From: Magnetococcales bacterium
GTDB taxonomy: Bacteria; Pseudomonadota; Magnetococcia; Magnetococcales; UBA8363
Length of the DNA: 48,940 bases
Assembly (NCBI GenBank): GCA_015660855.1
Contig: JACSDG010000039.1
Coordinates: 1-48,940 of the forward strand
Direction: 5' to 3'
Each line of letters starts with the position of its first letter. Position 1 is the stretch's first letter. Made by a program: the position numbers and the translations under genes. This document shows positions 24,217-32,706 of the stretch, piece after piece. Under the pieces are notes generated by a model, which saw only the letters and a program-made list of their open reading frames with translations, searched no databases and had not been told where the DNA came from.

Positions 24217-25215
24217 TCATGGGGGTGGCTGTGGGGGGGCAGGGTTGGGATTGGTCTTGGAGGGATCGGATGATGGGGCGTTTCCTGAAGCCAGGGGAAG
24301 AAGCCGTTGGAATACGGGAGCGGTCAGGTTTGGAAGCTGAAAATTTTCTCCCTCGAGCGTCTGATTGGCGGTCGCATAGGGATAAATTTTAAAACCTATA
24401 ATATCTGCAAGGATATACTGCGGAAACGTTGTTATGTTGGTATTGTATGTGCGCACGGCTTCGTTGTATTCACTGCGCCGGGTAATTATTCGATCTTCGA
24501 TCTCTACCAGTTTATCCATCAATTGCTGGTAGGTGGTGGAAGAGCGGATATCGGGGTAGCGTTCCACTACGGCAAGAAGGTTGGCCATGGAAGGCTCGAT
24601 TTTTGGTATCCCTGGCATGGGAATGTTCGGCGATGGATTTTCTTTCGCGTCCGGAGCGGCTACGGCAAGGTTTTGCTCTAGGAGTTTTTTTTCCGCAAGG
24701 GTTGCCTCGGGTGGTTTGCTGTTCTTTTTCCGGTCGCGACGGGTCATGGTGGTGCGCACGTCGGCGACGTGACGGAATACTTCCTGTTCCAGGGCGGCCT
24801 GGTTAAGGGTGAGGTTGATCAAGTTGGAGAAAAGGTTGGAGCGACGTTGCAGGGCATTGATAACGCGACCGTTTGTGGAAAGGACGGTTTCTTCCATGGC
24901 GACCATTCGGTTAAATTTTTTGGTGACCATGAGACCGAACAGAAACAGGGCACCAACGGAAAGTATGGCGATGAGTTCTTTGCCTTTGATGGGACGAATA
25001 TGGATGCGTTTGGTTTCAAATTCTTCTTTGAAGAGTTGGCGCAACAGGGGACGCATGCGGCGAAAACGACCGGAATTGTGGGCTTCCGTTTGCATGTCTT
25101 CCATCAGGTCAAAAGGGTCATGTTGGCGTTTGGCCACGGTCCATTCTTTCCAAAGCATGTTTTGGGCGGCTTTGGAAACATCGAGGCGGTTTCCTTTCCC
25201 AAGGCCGGCAAGCAA
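24217..25215 (-). CDS. LemA-family membrane protein with N-terminal extension
   Basis: Up to 332 residues from a TTG at 25215; an ATG at 25158 is the next candidate and neither has a good ribosome site. An ~80-residue charged cytosolic N-terminus precedes one transmembrane helix (LIAILSVGALFLFGLMV). A LemA-type helical domain follows: NALQRRSNLFSNLINL, ERYPDIRSS, LMDKLVEIEDRIITRRSEYN and AVRTYNTNITTFPQ. A Lys/Pro insertion of about 60 residues splits the first helices, and the tail is proline-rich. Ordinary LemA proteins are about 180-200 residues with the anchor at the very N-terminus. The magnetosome protein MamQ is also a LemA-domain protein, but the neighbours here are metabolic. It is the last gene of the operon that starts with cysQ. 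Confidence 0.75.
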   Translation of the reverse strand: MLAGLGKGNRLDVSKAAQNMLWKEWTVAKRQHDPFDLMEDMQTEAHNSGRFRRMRPLLRQLFKEEFETKRIHIRPIKGKELIAILSVGALFLFGLMVTKKFNRMVAMEETVLSTNGRVINALQRRSNLFSNLINLTLNQAALEQEVFRHVADVRTTMTRRDRKKNSKPPEATLAEKKLLEQNLAVAAPDAKENPSPNIPMPGIPKIEPSMANLLAVVERYPDIRSSTTYQQLMDKLVEIEDRIITRRSEYNEAVRTYNTNITTFPQYILADIIGFKIYPYATANQTLEGENFQLPNLTAPVFQRLLPLASGNAPSSDPSKTNPNPAPPQPPP

Positions 25216-25292
25216 CTAAAAAACACTATCTGGGGCATCTCCTCCCCGTTTTTTGACCTGCGACAAAAAAAATGGCTTTCCCTCTTACTGGA

Positions 25293-25988
25293 TCATAAGG
25301 TTGGGTTGGCAGAACGATATTTTTGTCCCCGATCAAATTCTCTGACGCAATGACCCACAAGAAAACGTCCTCCCGTCCCCCATAAACCACTGATCATGGC
25401 TACCGCATGGACCCCTCGGCAGGCAATATCGAAAAGGTTTTCGGGTTGGACGCCACCGATGGCCACGACCGGCTTCTGGCTGTACCCGACGGCGGTTTGG
25501 AGTCCCTCTAGTCCGCAGAGGGGTTGGGTATCGGGTTTGGAGTTGGTTTTGAACAAAGGCCCAAAACCGATGTAATCCACCGTTGTCGCCTGTGCGTCTT
25601 CAATTTCGACTCGGTTATGCGTGGATAGCCCGATGATGTGGTCAGGCCCGAGCAGCGCACGGCATTCGGTGATGGTGGTATCTCCCTGGCCAACGTGTAC
25701 CCCATCGGCTTTGAGACTAAGTGTCAGATGGATGTGATCGTTGATGATAATTCGGCAATCTTCCATCTCTGCGCGCAGGATACCGAGCCACCGTTCGCAA
25801 AAAGCGGCACACTGCTCCGGCGAGTTTTTACACCGCAGCTGTACCGATCGAATGCCGGCGATTTCCATGTCGCGTACCAAACGAACCCGTTCATCCATGG
25901 GCCAGTTTTCTTCCTGCATGTGTTGTTGCAGCCAAACCGCATCGAGGATGGGGTAGATGCCCGAAGAAAAGGGGATGGAATGGGTCAT
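25293..25988 (-). CDS. thiE: Thiamine-phosphate synthase (ThiE/TenI family)
   Basis: 231 residues with the TIM-barrel landmarks of thiamine-phosphate synthase: VQLRCKN (pyrophosphate-binding Arg/Lys), IIINDHIHLTLSLKADGVHV, GQGD, GLSTHN, DYIGFGPLFKTNSKPD and VVAIGGV. The enzyme joins HMP-pyrophosphate and thiazole phosphate to give thiamine phosphate. The C-terminal ~25 residues after GLWGTGG are basic and unusual. The ATG overlaps the PilZ stop by four bases (ATGA). No THI-box riboswitch is visible and no other thi genes are near. A TenI-like role cannot be excluded, but the motifs favour ThiE. Confidence 0.88.
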   Translation of the reverse strand: MTHSIPFSSGIYPILDAVWLQQHMQEENWPMDERVRLVRDMEIAGIRSVQLRCKNSPEQCAAFCERWLGILRAEMEDCRIIINDHIHLTLSLKADGVHVGQGDTTITECRALLGPDHIIGLSTHNRVEIEDAQATTVDYIGFGPLFKTNSKPDTQPLCGLEGLQTAVGYSQKPVVAIGGVQPENLFDIACRGVHAVAMISGLWGTGGRFLVGHCVREFDRGQKYRSANPTL

Positions 25989-26353
25989 AGGGCGTTGAAA
26001 AACTCCTTGTCGATGGTTTCAGAGTCTCCCAGATTAAGAGAAACGAGCCGACGCAGGTGGGAAAAACTTTCCAAATCCAAATCCTGAAACTGAATGGCAG
26101 CCCCCCTGCCCTCAGAGGAATGTACGACTATGCCCTGGATCACAAGGTCGATGTCGCCCAGGCGCAGATTCCCTTGGATGTTGTCTTTCATGCGGGGGAG
26201 GACATTGCTCTGGAACAGCATGCCTCTGAGACTGACATCGCTGAAAGCCCCTCTGAAAACCTGGCCGTCCTGGTTGGTCAGGATGATTTCATGGTGAAAA
26301 TCAACCCGGGAAAAATTTCGTCTCTCGCTGTTATCCCGAATTTTATCATTCAT
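25985..26353 (-). CDS. PilZ-domain c-di-GMP-binding protein
   Basis: 122 residues, one PilZ domain. The N-terminal RRNFSR (RxxxR) and the downstream DVSLRGM (D/NxSxxG) are the two c-di-GMP contact motifs, and GAAIQF ends the barrel. Stand-alone PilZ proteins act as c-di-GMP adaptors that touch motility or exopolysaccharide machinery. The start overlaps the kinase gene by eight bases and the stop overlaps thiE by four, so it sits in a tight metabolic operon, an unusual setting that gives no hint of the target. Confidence 0.88.
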   Translation of the reverse strand: MNDKIRDNSERRNFSRVDFHHEIILTNQDGQVFRGAFSDVSLRGMLFQSNVLPRMKDNIQGNLRLGDIDLVIQGIVVHSSEGRGAAIQFQDLDLESFSHLRRLVSLNLGDSETIDKEFFNAL

Positions 26354-27350
26354 GGTGGACTCCTGAAGATGATTTTATTTGATCTGCTTGGGCCGTCTGC
26401 AACCTTGCCCCGTATTGAGTCACCAATTGGGCCGAGGCGTGGATGGCGAGGTTTCCAGCGCGCGCGGGGGTGTGGCCGTGAGTGATTCCATACAGAAAGG
26501 CCCCGGCAAAAAGATCACCGGCACCATTGGTGTCAACCGCTTTGACCTTGATGCCGGCCAAGTTGATCATTTCACCGTTGCCATAAACTTTGGCCCCGCG
26601 AGGGCCAAGGGTAAGACAGAACGAGGCGGCGATCTCCTTGAGTCGTCGGATGGCTACATCCAGCGAGTCGGTGCCCGCATAACTCAGGGCTTCATTTTCA
26701 TTGCAGAATAACAGATCAATCCCCCCGGAGACAAATTCGTCCATGCCGTCACGAAAATATTGAATCATGGATACATCGGAAAAGGTCAGTGCCGTCTTGA
26801 CTCCGTTGGCCCTGGCATGAGCCTTGGCCGCTACTGCCGCTTGGCGTGTCGTAGGGGAAGAGACGAGGTAGCCTTCAATATAAAGGTATTCTGCCTGACG
26901 CAGGTGGTGCTCGGAAAGGTTCTCGACAGAAAAGGTCTCGGAAATTCCCAGGTGGGTACACATGGTTCTTTCGGCGTCGGGGGTGATCATGACCAGACAT
27001 TGCCCTGTCACACCCTGTTTGGGATCGCTGGGACGAGACGCATTGTCTACGCCGTTGGCGCGCATGTCGGCGGTAAAGAACTGTCCCGGTTCGTCATCGG
27101 CCACCTTGCAGGAGTGGAAACCTTTCCCTCCCATTTGCGCCAGGCCAATCATGGTGTTGGAGGCAGAACCGCCGGAAGAACGATGCACGACCTGATGTTT
27201 GAGTTTGTCGGATAATTCCGCTTGTCGTTGGGCATCGACCAGGGTCATGGATCCCTTTTGCAGACCGATCTGGCGCAGAAAGGGTTCATCCACATGACAT
27301 TCGACATCAACCAGGGCGTGTCCGATACCGTAAACGTTATATGCTTTCAT
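26346..27350 (-). CDS. PfkB-family sugar/adenosine kinase
   Basis: 334 residues of the ribokinase superfamily. SSGGSASNTMIGLAQMGG near residue 58 is the substrate-lid signature and VDTNGAGDLFAGAFLYG near residue 270 is the second PfkB signature with the catalytic Asp. The sequence style (YNVYGIGHALVDVE, HLGISETF, IEGYLVSS) is that of bacterial adenosine kinases of the PfkB group. It would phosphorylate adenosine to AMP, which fits its position next to cysQ, which also produces AMP. Another nucleoside or sugar substrate is possible. Confidence 0.85.
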   Translation of the reverse strand: MKAYNVYGIGHALVDVECHVDEPFLRQIGLQKGSMTLVDAQRQAELSDKLKHQVVHRSSGGSASNTMIGLAQMGGKGFHSCKVADDEPGQFFTADMRANGVDNASRPSDPKQGVTGQCLVMITPDAERTMCTHLGISETFSVENLSEHHLRQAEYLYIEGYLVSSPTTRQAAVAAKAHARANGVKTALTFSDVSMIQYFRDGMDEFVSGGIDLLFCNENEALSYAGTDSLDVAIRRLKEIAASFCLTLGPRGAKVYGNGEMINLAGIKVKAVDTNGAGDLFAGAFLYGITHGHTPARAGNLAIHASAQLVTQYGARLQTAQADQIKSSSGVHHE

Positions 27351-27387
27351 GGAGCCTACTTTCCAATCGGGTTGTCAAGAGGGTGCA

Positions 27388-28209
27388 TTATCTGAGGTCC
27401 TGGTTCAGAGGAACGGCAGCCAAACGCCTGAGCAAAGCCGGATGAAGCTGGCCATTGGTTGCCAATACCGATCGCAGCCGGGGAGAGGGTTGATTGAAGG
27501 TGATGCGCGAACCATCCTTGTCTGTGACTTGGCCATGGGCTTCCCGAACCAAAAGTTCACCTGCGGCGATATCCCATTCATTTTTCGGGGTCAGGGTAAA
27601 GGTGAAATCGGCCCGACCGCTTGCCAGGACTGCCAGTTTATAGGCAATGGAGCCGGTGGTCATCAAGGTGAATTCGTCTTTGTAAGGATCCCATTCTCCG
27701 CGTTGGGTTTCCGATCGGCTGGAAAGACACACGGCACGGTGGAGTTGGGTCGTACGGGAAGTTTGTATGGGCTGGCCATTCTTGCGGCTGCCTTTCCCGG
27801 CGATGGCTGTAAAAAGTTCGTTCAATGGGGGGTTGTACAGGCAGGCGGCAATGGGCAGACCTTCTTCGACGAGGGCGATGGAAACGGCAAATTCCGGTAT
27901 CCCTTGCACAAACTCCTTGGTACCGTCCAGGGGATCCACAATCCACAGGCGTTGTTGTTTGAGCCGGTCGTGATGGTCGGTGGTCTCTTCCGAAAGCCAG
28001 CCATAGTCGGGGGCAAAATGTTGTAAAATGTGCTGGATGGTTTCATTGGCCTCAAGATCGGCCTTGGTCAGGGGGTTGTCAGGGCCTTTTTGTTTGACCT
28101 GGGCTTCCCGGGATATGTCGATCCCGTGGCGGAAATGGTTCATGATCCGGATTCCGGCGGCCCGCGCAGCCTGAACCATGATGTCCATGGAGGTATCGAG
28201 GTTTTCCAT
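27388..28209 (-). CDS. cysQ: 3'(2'),5'-bisphosphate nucleotidase CysQ
   Basis: 273 residues from the ATG at 28209, which has GGAAA about 12 bases upstream; the frame is open to 28290 but without family similarity. DNPLTKADLEAN, LSEETTD, WIVDPLDGTKEF (metal-binding core) and NEWDIAAGELLV are the lithium-sensitive inositol-monophosphatase-fold motifs, and GTKEF is typical of CysQ. The enzyme turns PAP into AMP and recycles a by-product of sulfate assimilation. It heads a minus-strand operon that continues with the PfkB kinase 37 bases later. Confidence 0.92.
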   Translation of the reverse strand: MENLDTSMDIMVQAARAAGIRIMNHFRHGIDISREAQVKQKGPDNPLTKADLEANETIQHILQHFAPDYGWLSEETTDHHDRLKQQRLWIVDPLDGTKEFVQGIPEFAVSIALVEEGLPIAACLYNPPLNELFTAIAGKGSRKNGQPIQTSRTTQLHRAVCLSSRSETQRGEWDPYKDEFTLMTTGSIAYKLAVLASGRADFTFTLTPKNEWDIAAGELLVREAHGQVTDKDGSRITFNQPSPRLRSVLATNGQLHPALLRRLAAVPLNQDLR

Positions 28210-28339
28210 CGGCTTTGGTTTCCACGTGCGTTGTCGTGTTCCCGGGGACGCAAACATTCCTGGCCAAAGTACGAAGTATACTTGCATCAACTGGTTTTGT
28301 CACCAATGACCTACGGATGTCTAGGCGAATGTGCACGCA

Positions 28340-28367
28340 TTTTGCATCGTTAACGATACTTTATATT
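28340..28367 (+). promoter_or_regulatory. Promoter with a 12-bp operator-like palindrome
   Basis: A perfect palindrome ATCGTTAACGAT (28346-28357) lies between a weak -35 (TTTTGC, 28340-28345) and a good -10 (TATATT, 28362-28367). It precedes the small gene at 28413 by about 45 bases. A palindrome inside the promoter spacer is a usual place for a repressor or a MerR-like activator. The assignment is by eye. Confidence 0.4.
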
Positions 28368-28412
28368 GGAAAGGCCCAGGGGCCGCCAGGTTTTTGACAG
28401 CAGGAGACGTGC

Positions 28413-28616
28413 ATGATTCCCCTTCAAATCGTCATCAAAAAAGACAGTTACGCCATCGCCCGCACCCAGGATGAACAGGAACTGGTTTCGGATATCCATC
28501 GCATGGAAGATGCCTTGATTATTTTCCGCGAACTGACCATGAGTGGTCATCATGATATCTCTGTCGACGAAGAAACCAAATGGTTGGTTGTGCCGGGGCA
28601 ATTGCGCCTCCATTGA
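28413..28616 (+). CDS. Conserved-looking 67-residue protein of unknown function
   Basis: A short gene with an excellent ribosome site (AGGAGA at 28402-28407, five bases before ATG). The product starts MIPLQIVIKKDSYAIARTQD, has an acidic helix (EQELVSDIHRMEDALIIF) and ends VPGQLRLH. It has no signal peptide, membrane segment or cysteine. I do not recognise the family. It is divergent from the cysQ operon and has its own promoter with an operator-like palindrome. Its size and regulation fit a small adaptor or regulator, but no function can be read. Confidence 0.7.
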   Translation: MIPLQIVIKKDSYAIARTQDEQELVSDIHRMEDALIIFRELTMSGHHDISVDEETKWLVVPGQLRLH

Positions 28617-28657
28617 CCGGTTGATATCAGGCTAATTACAAACAGGTCGGATTGTTG

Positions 28658-31066
28658 TCAACCGCCATGATTGGGTGGTTGAAACCACAGGTTATGGCCA
28701 TCCGTCTCCCAGACGACTGTTCCCTGATGATCGGTGCGCCACAGGGTTGCCCCGCTTTTTATCCATCGGGAAAGGATTTCAGGGTGGGGTATTTTGTGGT
28801 TCATGGTTGAATCACTGCTGAACACGACATGTTTGGCTTGGAGGGTCGAAATAAAGTCCGGGGTGCTTGACGTTTTACTGCCATGATGGGGGGCTACGAC
28901 CACCGAGAAGGTGGCGGAAGGGTGGTTTTTGACGAACCATTCCTCCCCCTTGGCCTCCAGATCCCCGGGAAATAAAAATTGTTGTTGTCCCATGGATATA
29001 CGGATCACCAGGGAGTGATCGTTATCCTTGATCGTCCCTGGACCGGGTTGGGGGGCCAGGGCGGTGACGGTCATGCTGCCCCCTTGTTGCAGCTCATGGT
29101 CGATTCTGCGGATGGCAACGCCGTTTTCTGTGGCCAGTTGGATCAATTCCTGGTATCTGCGATTGGTTTGCTCCTGTTCGGGAAACACCCCCAGCCATAG
29201 TTCTTTGACGGGAAAATTGCGCAGCAGGGCGGCGACTCCGGCCATATGGTCCTTTTGGGGATGACTGATGATGATTCTTTCAAGTTGACGGGCATTATTG
29301 TGCCATAAATAGGCCGAGACCAACCCTTCACCCACGTTGAACCGAGGTGTGGCCACCCCGCCGGCATCGATGACCATCCACCGACCGTCGGGATCCCGCA
29401 CCACGATCGCCAATGCCTGTCCCACGTCCAGGCAGGCGACATGCACCCGCCCCGTTATCGGCCCTTCTCGTGGCCAGAGCAGTGCCAACATCCCCAATCC
29501 TACAAGCCAATGCCGTCCCCGTTTCCACGGCAGGATAAAGCTTGCCGCAAACAGGGCGACGCTCCAGGATATTCCCCAAAGGGAGGGGCCTGGTATACGT
29601 TGCCAGGCATATGGCCAGTGGGAAATCGTATCGATCCACTGGATAAACACCTCCAGACTCCAGGACATCCAGTCCAACAGGGCATGACTCCATTCTGGCC
29701 TCACTCCATGGAGCAGCAATGCCCCCAATCCCAGGGGAACACTCAAAAGGCCAATCCATGGAACCCCAAAGACATTGCCAAAAAATCCATAAGGGGTGAC
29801 GCGATGAAAATGGAAAGAAACGACGGGAGCGGTGGCCAGACCAAGAAACAAGGTCATGGCCGCCATCAGCCAGAATTGACGCCATAGAGTTCCTTCCATC
29901 GGATGCCGATGCAAAAACAGCAGCAATGCGGCGACTGAGACAAAGGTAAGGTGAAAACCGGCTCCGAACAGTTCCCTGGGCCAAATGAATAATAATATAA
30001 TGGCTGACAGGATCAGGGTGTTTATACTCAACACCCGACGCCACAGCAACAGCCCGATCAACATCAATCCGGTCGTCAAGGTGGCCCGTTGGGTTGATAC
30101 CGACCAACCCGCCAACTGACTGTATCCCAGCAAGGGAAACATGGTCAGAATCGCCGCCATTCTTTTCACATCCCAGCGTCTGGAGACGGGAATCCAAATT
30201 ACAAGCATCCAGCGGATACAAAAAAAACTCCATCCGGCCACCATCGCCAAGTGTTGACCGGAGATGGCCAGCAGGTGGAAGGTTCCCGACACCTGCAGGG
30301 CATCGTTGAGTTCGGCATCGATAAACCCCCGTTTCCCGATGATCAATCCTTCAGCCAGCCCTTCCGTCGTGGGGGGCAGACGGGAAACAATCCAGCGGGA
30401 AATCTGGTAACGCCATCGGTTCCAGTACCACTGGTCTGTCTGTTCGAGGATGCGGATGGGGGAATTCGTGACAGGATGACCGGTGGCGATATAGCCATGA
30501 CTTTTCAACCAGGCACCGTAGTCCAGGGAACCTGGAACCTTGTTGCCATCGGGGCGACGGAGTCGCGCCGTTACCTCGATTCGGTCTCCCGGTTGGGCGG
30601 AGACCTCTTGTTTGGTCACCGACAGACGTATCTTGCCGGAAGCATTCCATCCGGTTGTTGGCCACTCCAATGAGTCCAATTCCAACAAAACCGAATCGTA
30701 ACGATCCAGGCGATCCGTGATGACGGCCCTGAAGGTGATGGTTTTTCCATATCCCTCCTGGGGCAAATCCGGAAGAATCCCGGCGTTGAGTCCGATGGCG
30801 AGGATGGCGGTTATTCCACCCGCCAGGGCGGGCCACAGAGAACCCCCTGTGGATAAACGGATGACCAGAAAAAAAGCAAAAAATGTCCACGCCGCCACGA
30901 CAGGGGGGAGAGACGCTTCTCCCCAGGAAAAAAAAACCGCCAACAGAGTGGCCACCAGACAACTCAGGAAAAAAGACGATCCCTGAGTTGCCAAACGGAT
31001 AGCCTGCATTTTGTCCAATTTCGCCGGAGATCCGTTGGCCTCTGTTGCGTAGCTGGATATTTGCAT
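28658..31066 (-). CDS. comEC: ComEC/Rec2 DNA-uptake channel protein
   Basis: 802 residues from the ATG at 31066 (a TTG at 31072 is in frame). The N-terminal half has several transmembrane helices and a DUF4131-like OB-type extracytoplasmic part. In the middle lies the competence domain (EGLIIGKRGFIDAEL, HLLAISGQHLAMVAG), and the C-terminus has a metallo-beta-lactamase domain with ISHPQKDHMAG, IRISMGQQQFLFPGD and VVAPHHGSKTSS. In naturally competent bacteria ComEC forms the inner-membrane pore for incoming single-stranded DNA. The MBL metal-ligand pattern appears intact. It stands alone here, with no comEA or comF nearby. Confidence 0.93.
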   Translation of the reverse strand: MQISSYATEANGSPAKLDKMQAIRLATQGSSFFLSCLVATLLAVFFSWGEASLPPVVAAWTFFAFFLVIRLSTGGSLWPALAGGITAILAIGLNAGILPDLPQEGYGKTITFRAVITDRLDRYDSVLLELDSLEWPTTGWNASGKIRLSVTKQEVSAQPGDRIEVTARLRRPDGNKVPGSLDYGAWLKSHGYIATGHPVTNSPIRILEQTDQWYWNRWRYQISRWIVSRLPPTTEGLAEGLIIGKRGFIDAELNDALQVSGTFHLLAISGQHLAMVAGWSFFCIRWMLVIWIPVSRRWDVKRMAAILTMFPLLGYSQLAGWSVSTQRATLTTGLMLIGLLLWRRVLSINTLILSAIILLFIWPRELFGAGFHLTFVSVAALLLFLHRHPMEGTLWRQFWLMAAMTLFLGLATAPVVSFHFHRVTPYGFFGNVFGVPWIGLLSVPLGLGALLLHGVRPEWSHALLDWMSWSLEVFIQWIDTISHWPYAWQRIPGPSLWGISWSVALFAASFILPWKRGRHWLVGLGMLALLWPREGPITGRVHVACLDVGQALAIVVRDPDGRWMVIDAGGVATPRFNVGEGLVSAYLWHNNARQLERIIISHPQKDHMAGVAALLRNFPVKELWLGVFPEQEQTNRRYQELIQLATENGVAIRRIDHELQQGGSMTVTALAPQPGPGTIKDNDHSLVIRISMGQQQFLFPGDLEAKGEEWFVKNHPSATFSVVVAPHHGSKTSSTPDFISTLQAKHVVFSSDSTMNHKIPHPEILSRWIKSGATLWRTDHQGTVVWETDGHNLWFQPPNHGG

Positions 31067-31445
31067 GGTCAATCAATCCATTATCCTTAAAAAAACAGTT
31101 CCTGCTGAAAAAAATGACCGAGGGGTGAATCCTGGTCTGGAAACTCTATGAACAATTTATTTTAATGCCCCGACAAAAAGATATGATCGTAAATGCCTCA
31201 GGTACATAAAGATTTTCCCTTGCAAGATCGCTGTTCAATGTCCATCATGGCGAGCGTGGGAAGTTGGTGAAGGTGCCTTGGATGTCTGGGTGGCCCGTGC
31301 GAAGGTCGGTTCTCTCGGCGGGTTTCTGTCGCACAGCCATCTGTCCCGCAGGGTCTGCACGACCGGGTGGGTGGGTCTGCGCGGGGGGCGCGGAGACGCA
31401 GGCGGCGTTGTGGTCTCAGGATCTTTTTCAAGGGGAAATTTAACC
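31067..31445. other. Intergenic region with a GC-rich structured segment (31270-31420)
   Basis: About 380 bases between the divergent comEC and the small membrane-protein gene. The left part is AT-rich (promoter-like for comEC). From about 31270 the sequence becomes very GC-rich and can fold: TGGCCCGTGCGA (about 31289-31301) pairs with TCGCACAGCCA (about 31330-31340), leaving a two-base bulge, and G-rich runs follow. The frame of the downstream gene is open through it, but codon use is not coding-like. It could be a long 5' leader or a non-coding RNA; I do not recognise a known class. Confidence 0.35.
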
Positions 31446-31721
31446 ATGAAGCATCAGGCTAAACCTTTGGTCAAGAGCACCGTCCTCATGTTTATCGGGG
31501 GTCTCGTGATCGTGGGCATTACCCTTCTGGGTTTGTCCAGTAACCATGCGGATCTTATCCGCGAGGACGTTCGCATGGGACCGATGATCGCCGCACTCCG
31601 TATCATCCTGCCCCTGTTCGTCGCCATCGGCTTGGTTTACTACCTAGCGACCGTCAAAAAGTGCGCCCACTGCGGTAAAATCATGTTCTGGAAGCGCGGT
31701 AACAAAACCCCCCACGCCTGA
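31446..31721 (+). CDS. Small two-helix membrane protein with a CxxC motif
   Basis: 91 residues from the ATG at 31446, with AAGGGGAAA nine bases upstream. Two transmembrane segments (VLMFIGGLVIVGITLLGL and ALRIILPLFVAIGLVYYL) are followed by a short basic tail with KKCAHCGK, a CxxC metal or redox pair, and IMFWKRGNK. The frame continues upstream to 31278 in GC-rich sequence that looks non-coding. I do not recognise a family. CxxC tails of this sort bind zinc or iron in small membrane factors. Confidence 0.65.
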   Translation: MKHQAKPLVKSTVLMFIGGLVIVGITLLGLSSNHADLIREDVRMGPMIAALRIILPLFVAIGLVYYLATVKKCAHCGKIMFWKRGNKTPHA

Positions 31722-31778
31722 TACCCTGTTGGTCGTGAATCCTACCCGCGACGCGGAAAAACAAAGTCCGGTAAATGC

Positions 31779-31881
31779 GGTTTGGAGGCGGCAGGCCCCA
31801 AGGTTATTTCTCTGGTAATTTGGACAAAGAGCTTCATGCCTATTGGGATTTGGGGGCGAAGCCCCCAGGGTTTTGATTTTT
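31779..31881 (+). repeat. Degenerate composite hairpin repeat
   Basis: TTTGGAGGCGGCAGGCCCCA (from 31781) is a decayed version of module B of the composite repeats (TTTGGAGGCGGAGCCTCCAA). TTTGGGGGCGAAGCCCCCAG followed by GGTTTTGATTTTTG (31850-31881) is a module D-like hairpin with the same TTTTGATTTT tail. The stretch AGCTTCATGCCTAT just before it recurs near 47107-47120 beside another copy. It separates the small membrane-protein gene from the convergent regulator gene. Confidence 0.6.
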
Positions 31882-31937
31882 GTCTGAAGGGTGTCACGCT
31901 CTTGTAATGCCATGTTGGTTGGAAGGATCAAGGTCCG

Positions 31938-32633
31938 TCAGGATAAAAAACGATACCCGGAGCCGCGGATCGTTTCGATTCTTTCATGGTGTCCCGAGGA
32001 TCCCAACGCTTTGCGTAAATGCCGCACATAGACATCCACCGTTCGTCCACCAACCTTGTCATCTGCCCCCCATACCTGGCGCAAGACGGCGTTTCGCTCA
32101 TGGATGGCATTCGGGTTGGCCATGAAAAAAGCCAGAATGCGAAACGCGATACGCCCCAGTTCGATCCTAACGGGAGGGGTTCCCGCGACAACGGATTCTT
32201 CATTCATGTCCAAAACAAGGTCCGATATTTTCAGAACACCACTCGCTCCCGAGAGACTATGACTGAGCAGGGCTTGAATTCGGGCAATCAAAACCGGGGG
32301 TTTGAACGGTTTGACGATATAATCGTCGGCTCCCAGTTCCAACACCCTCAGGCGGTCATCTTCGCTGTCGCGCGCTGTGACCATGATGATTGGTATCTTG
32401 GCATAGGTGACCTTCGCTTTGAGATAGCGCAGCAACTCGACTCCCGAAATCCCCGGCATCATCCAGTCCAAAAGGACAACATCCGGACGTGCCTCCTCGA
32501 TCATGAGGCGCGCCTGTTCGGCATTGTCGGCTACGACGCACTGATATCCAGCCTTTCCAATAACTTCCATCAACAGTTCGCGGTAGTCCTGGATGTCGTC
32601 AACAATGAGAACTTTCTTTGGTTCTGTGTCCAT
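31938..32633 (-). CDS. phoB: OmpR/PhoB-type response regulator
   Basis: 231 residues. Receiver domain: VLIVDDIQDY, phosphoacceptor in DVVLLDWMMPGISG, switch MVTARDSEDD and Lys in IVKPFKP. The C-terminal winged helix (VRIELGRIAFRILAFFMANP, RTVDVYVRHLRKAL, IRGSGYRFL) is a typical OmpR/PhoB DNA-binding domain. Spacing and the DWMMP and RTVDVxxxRLRKAL-like motifs favour the PhoB branch. No histidine kinase gene is adjacent, so the PhoB identity is by family resemblance. A pstS gene elsewhere in the window is a possible target. Confidence 0.8.
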   Translation of the reverse strand: MDTEPKKVLIVDDIQDYRELLMEVIGKAGYQCVVADNAEQARLMIEEARPDVVLLDWMMPGISGVELLRYLKAKVTYAKIPIIMVTARDSEDDRLRVLELGADDYIVKPFKPPVLIARIQALLSHSLSGASGVLKISDLVLDMNEESVVAGTPPVRIELGRIAFRILAFFMANPNAIHERNAVLRQVWGADDKVGGRTVDVYVRHLRKALGSSGHHERIETIRGSGYRFLS

Positions 32634-32706
32634 GAGTCCGCACTTTCAAGAGATGAAATGTTTAACAGCTCTACGCTGTCGACCGCATGCTGAAGCGTTT
32701 CCCGAA

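Noticed and set aside
24217-25215. Magnetosome gene mamQ
   Set aside because: LemA domain present, but no other mam genes are in the window and the neighbours are metabolic; kept only as a possibility.
29328-30233. 301-residue minus-strand frame
   Set aside because: Same strand but different frame from comEC, which has full-length family motifs.
31260-31445. 6S RNA or SRP RNA
   Set aside because: Some resemblance in GC-rich hairpins, but I could not match the conserved central bubble or the SRP loop motifs.
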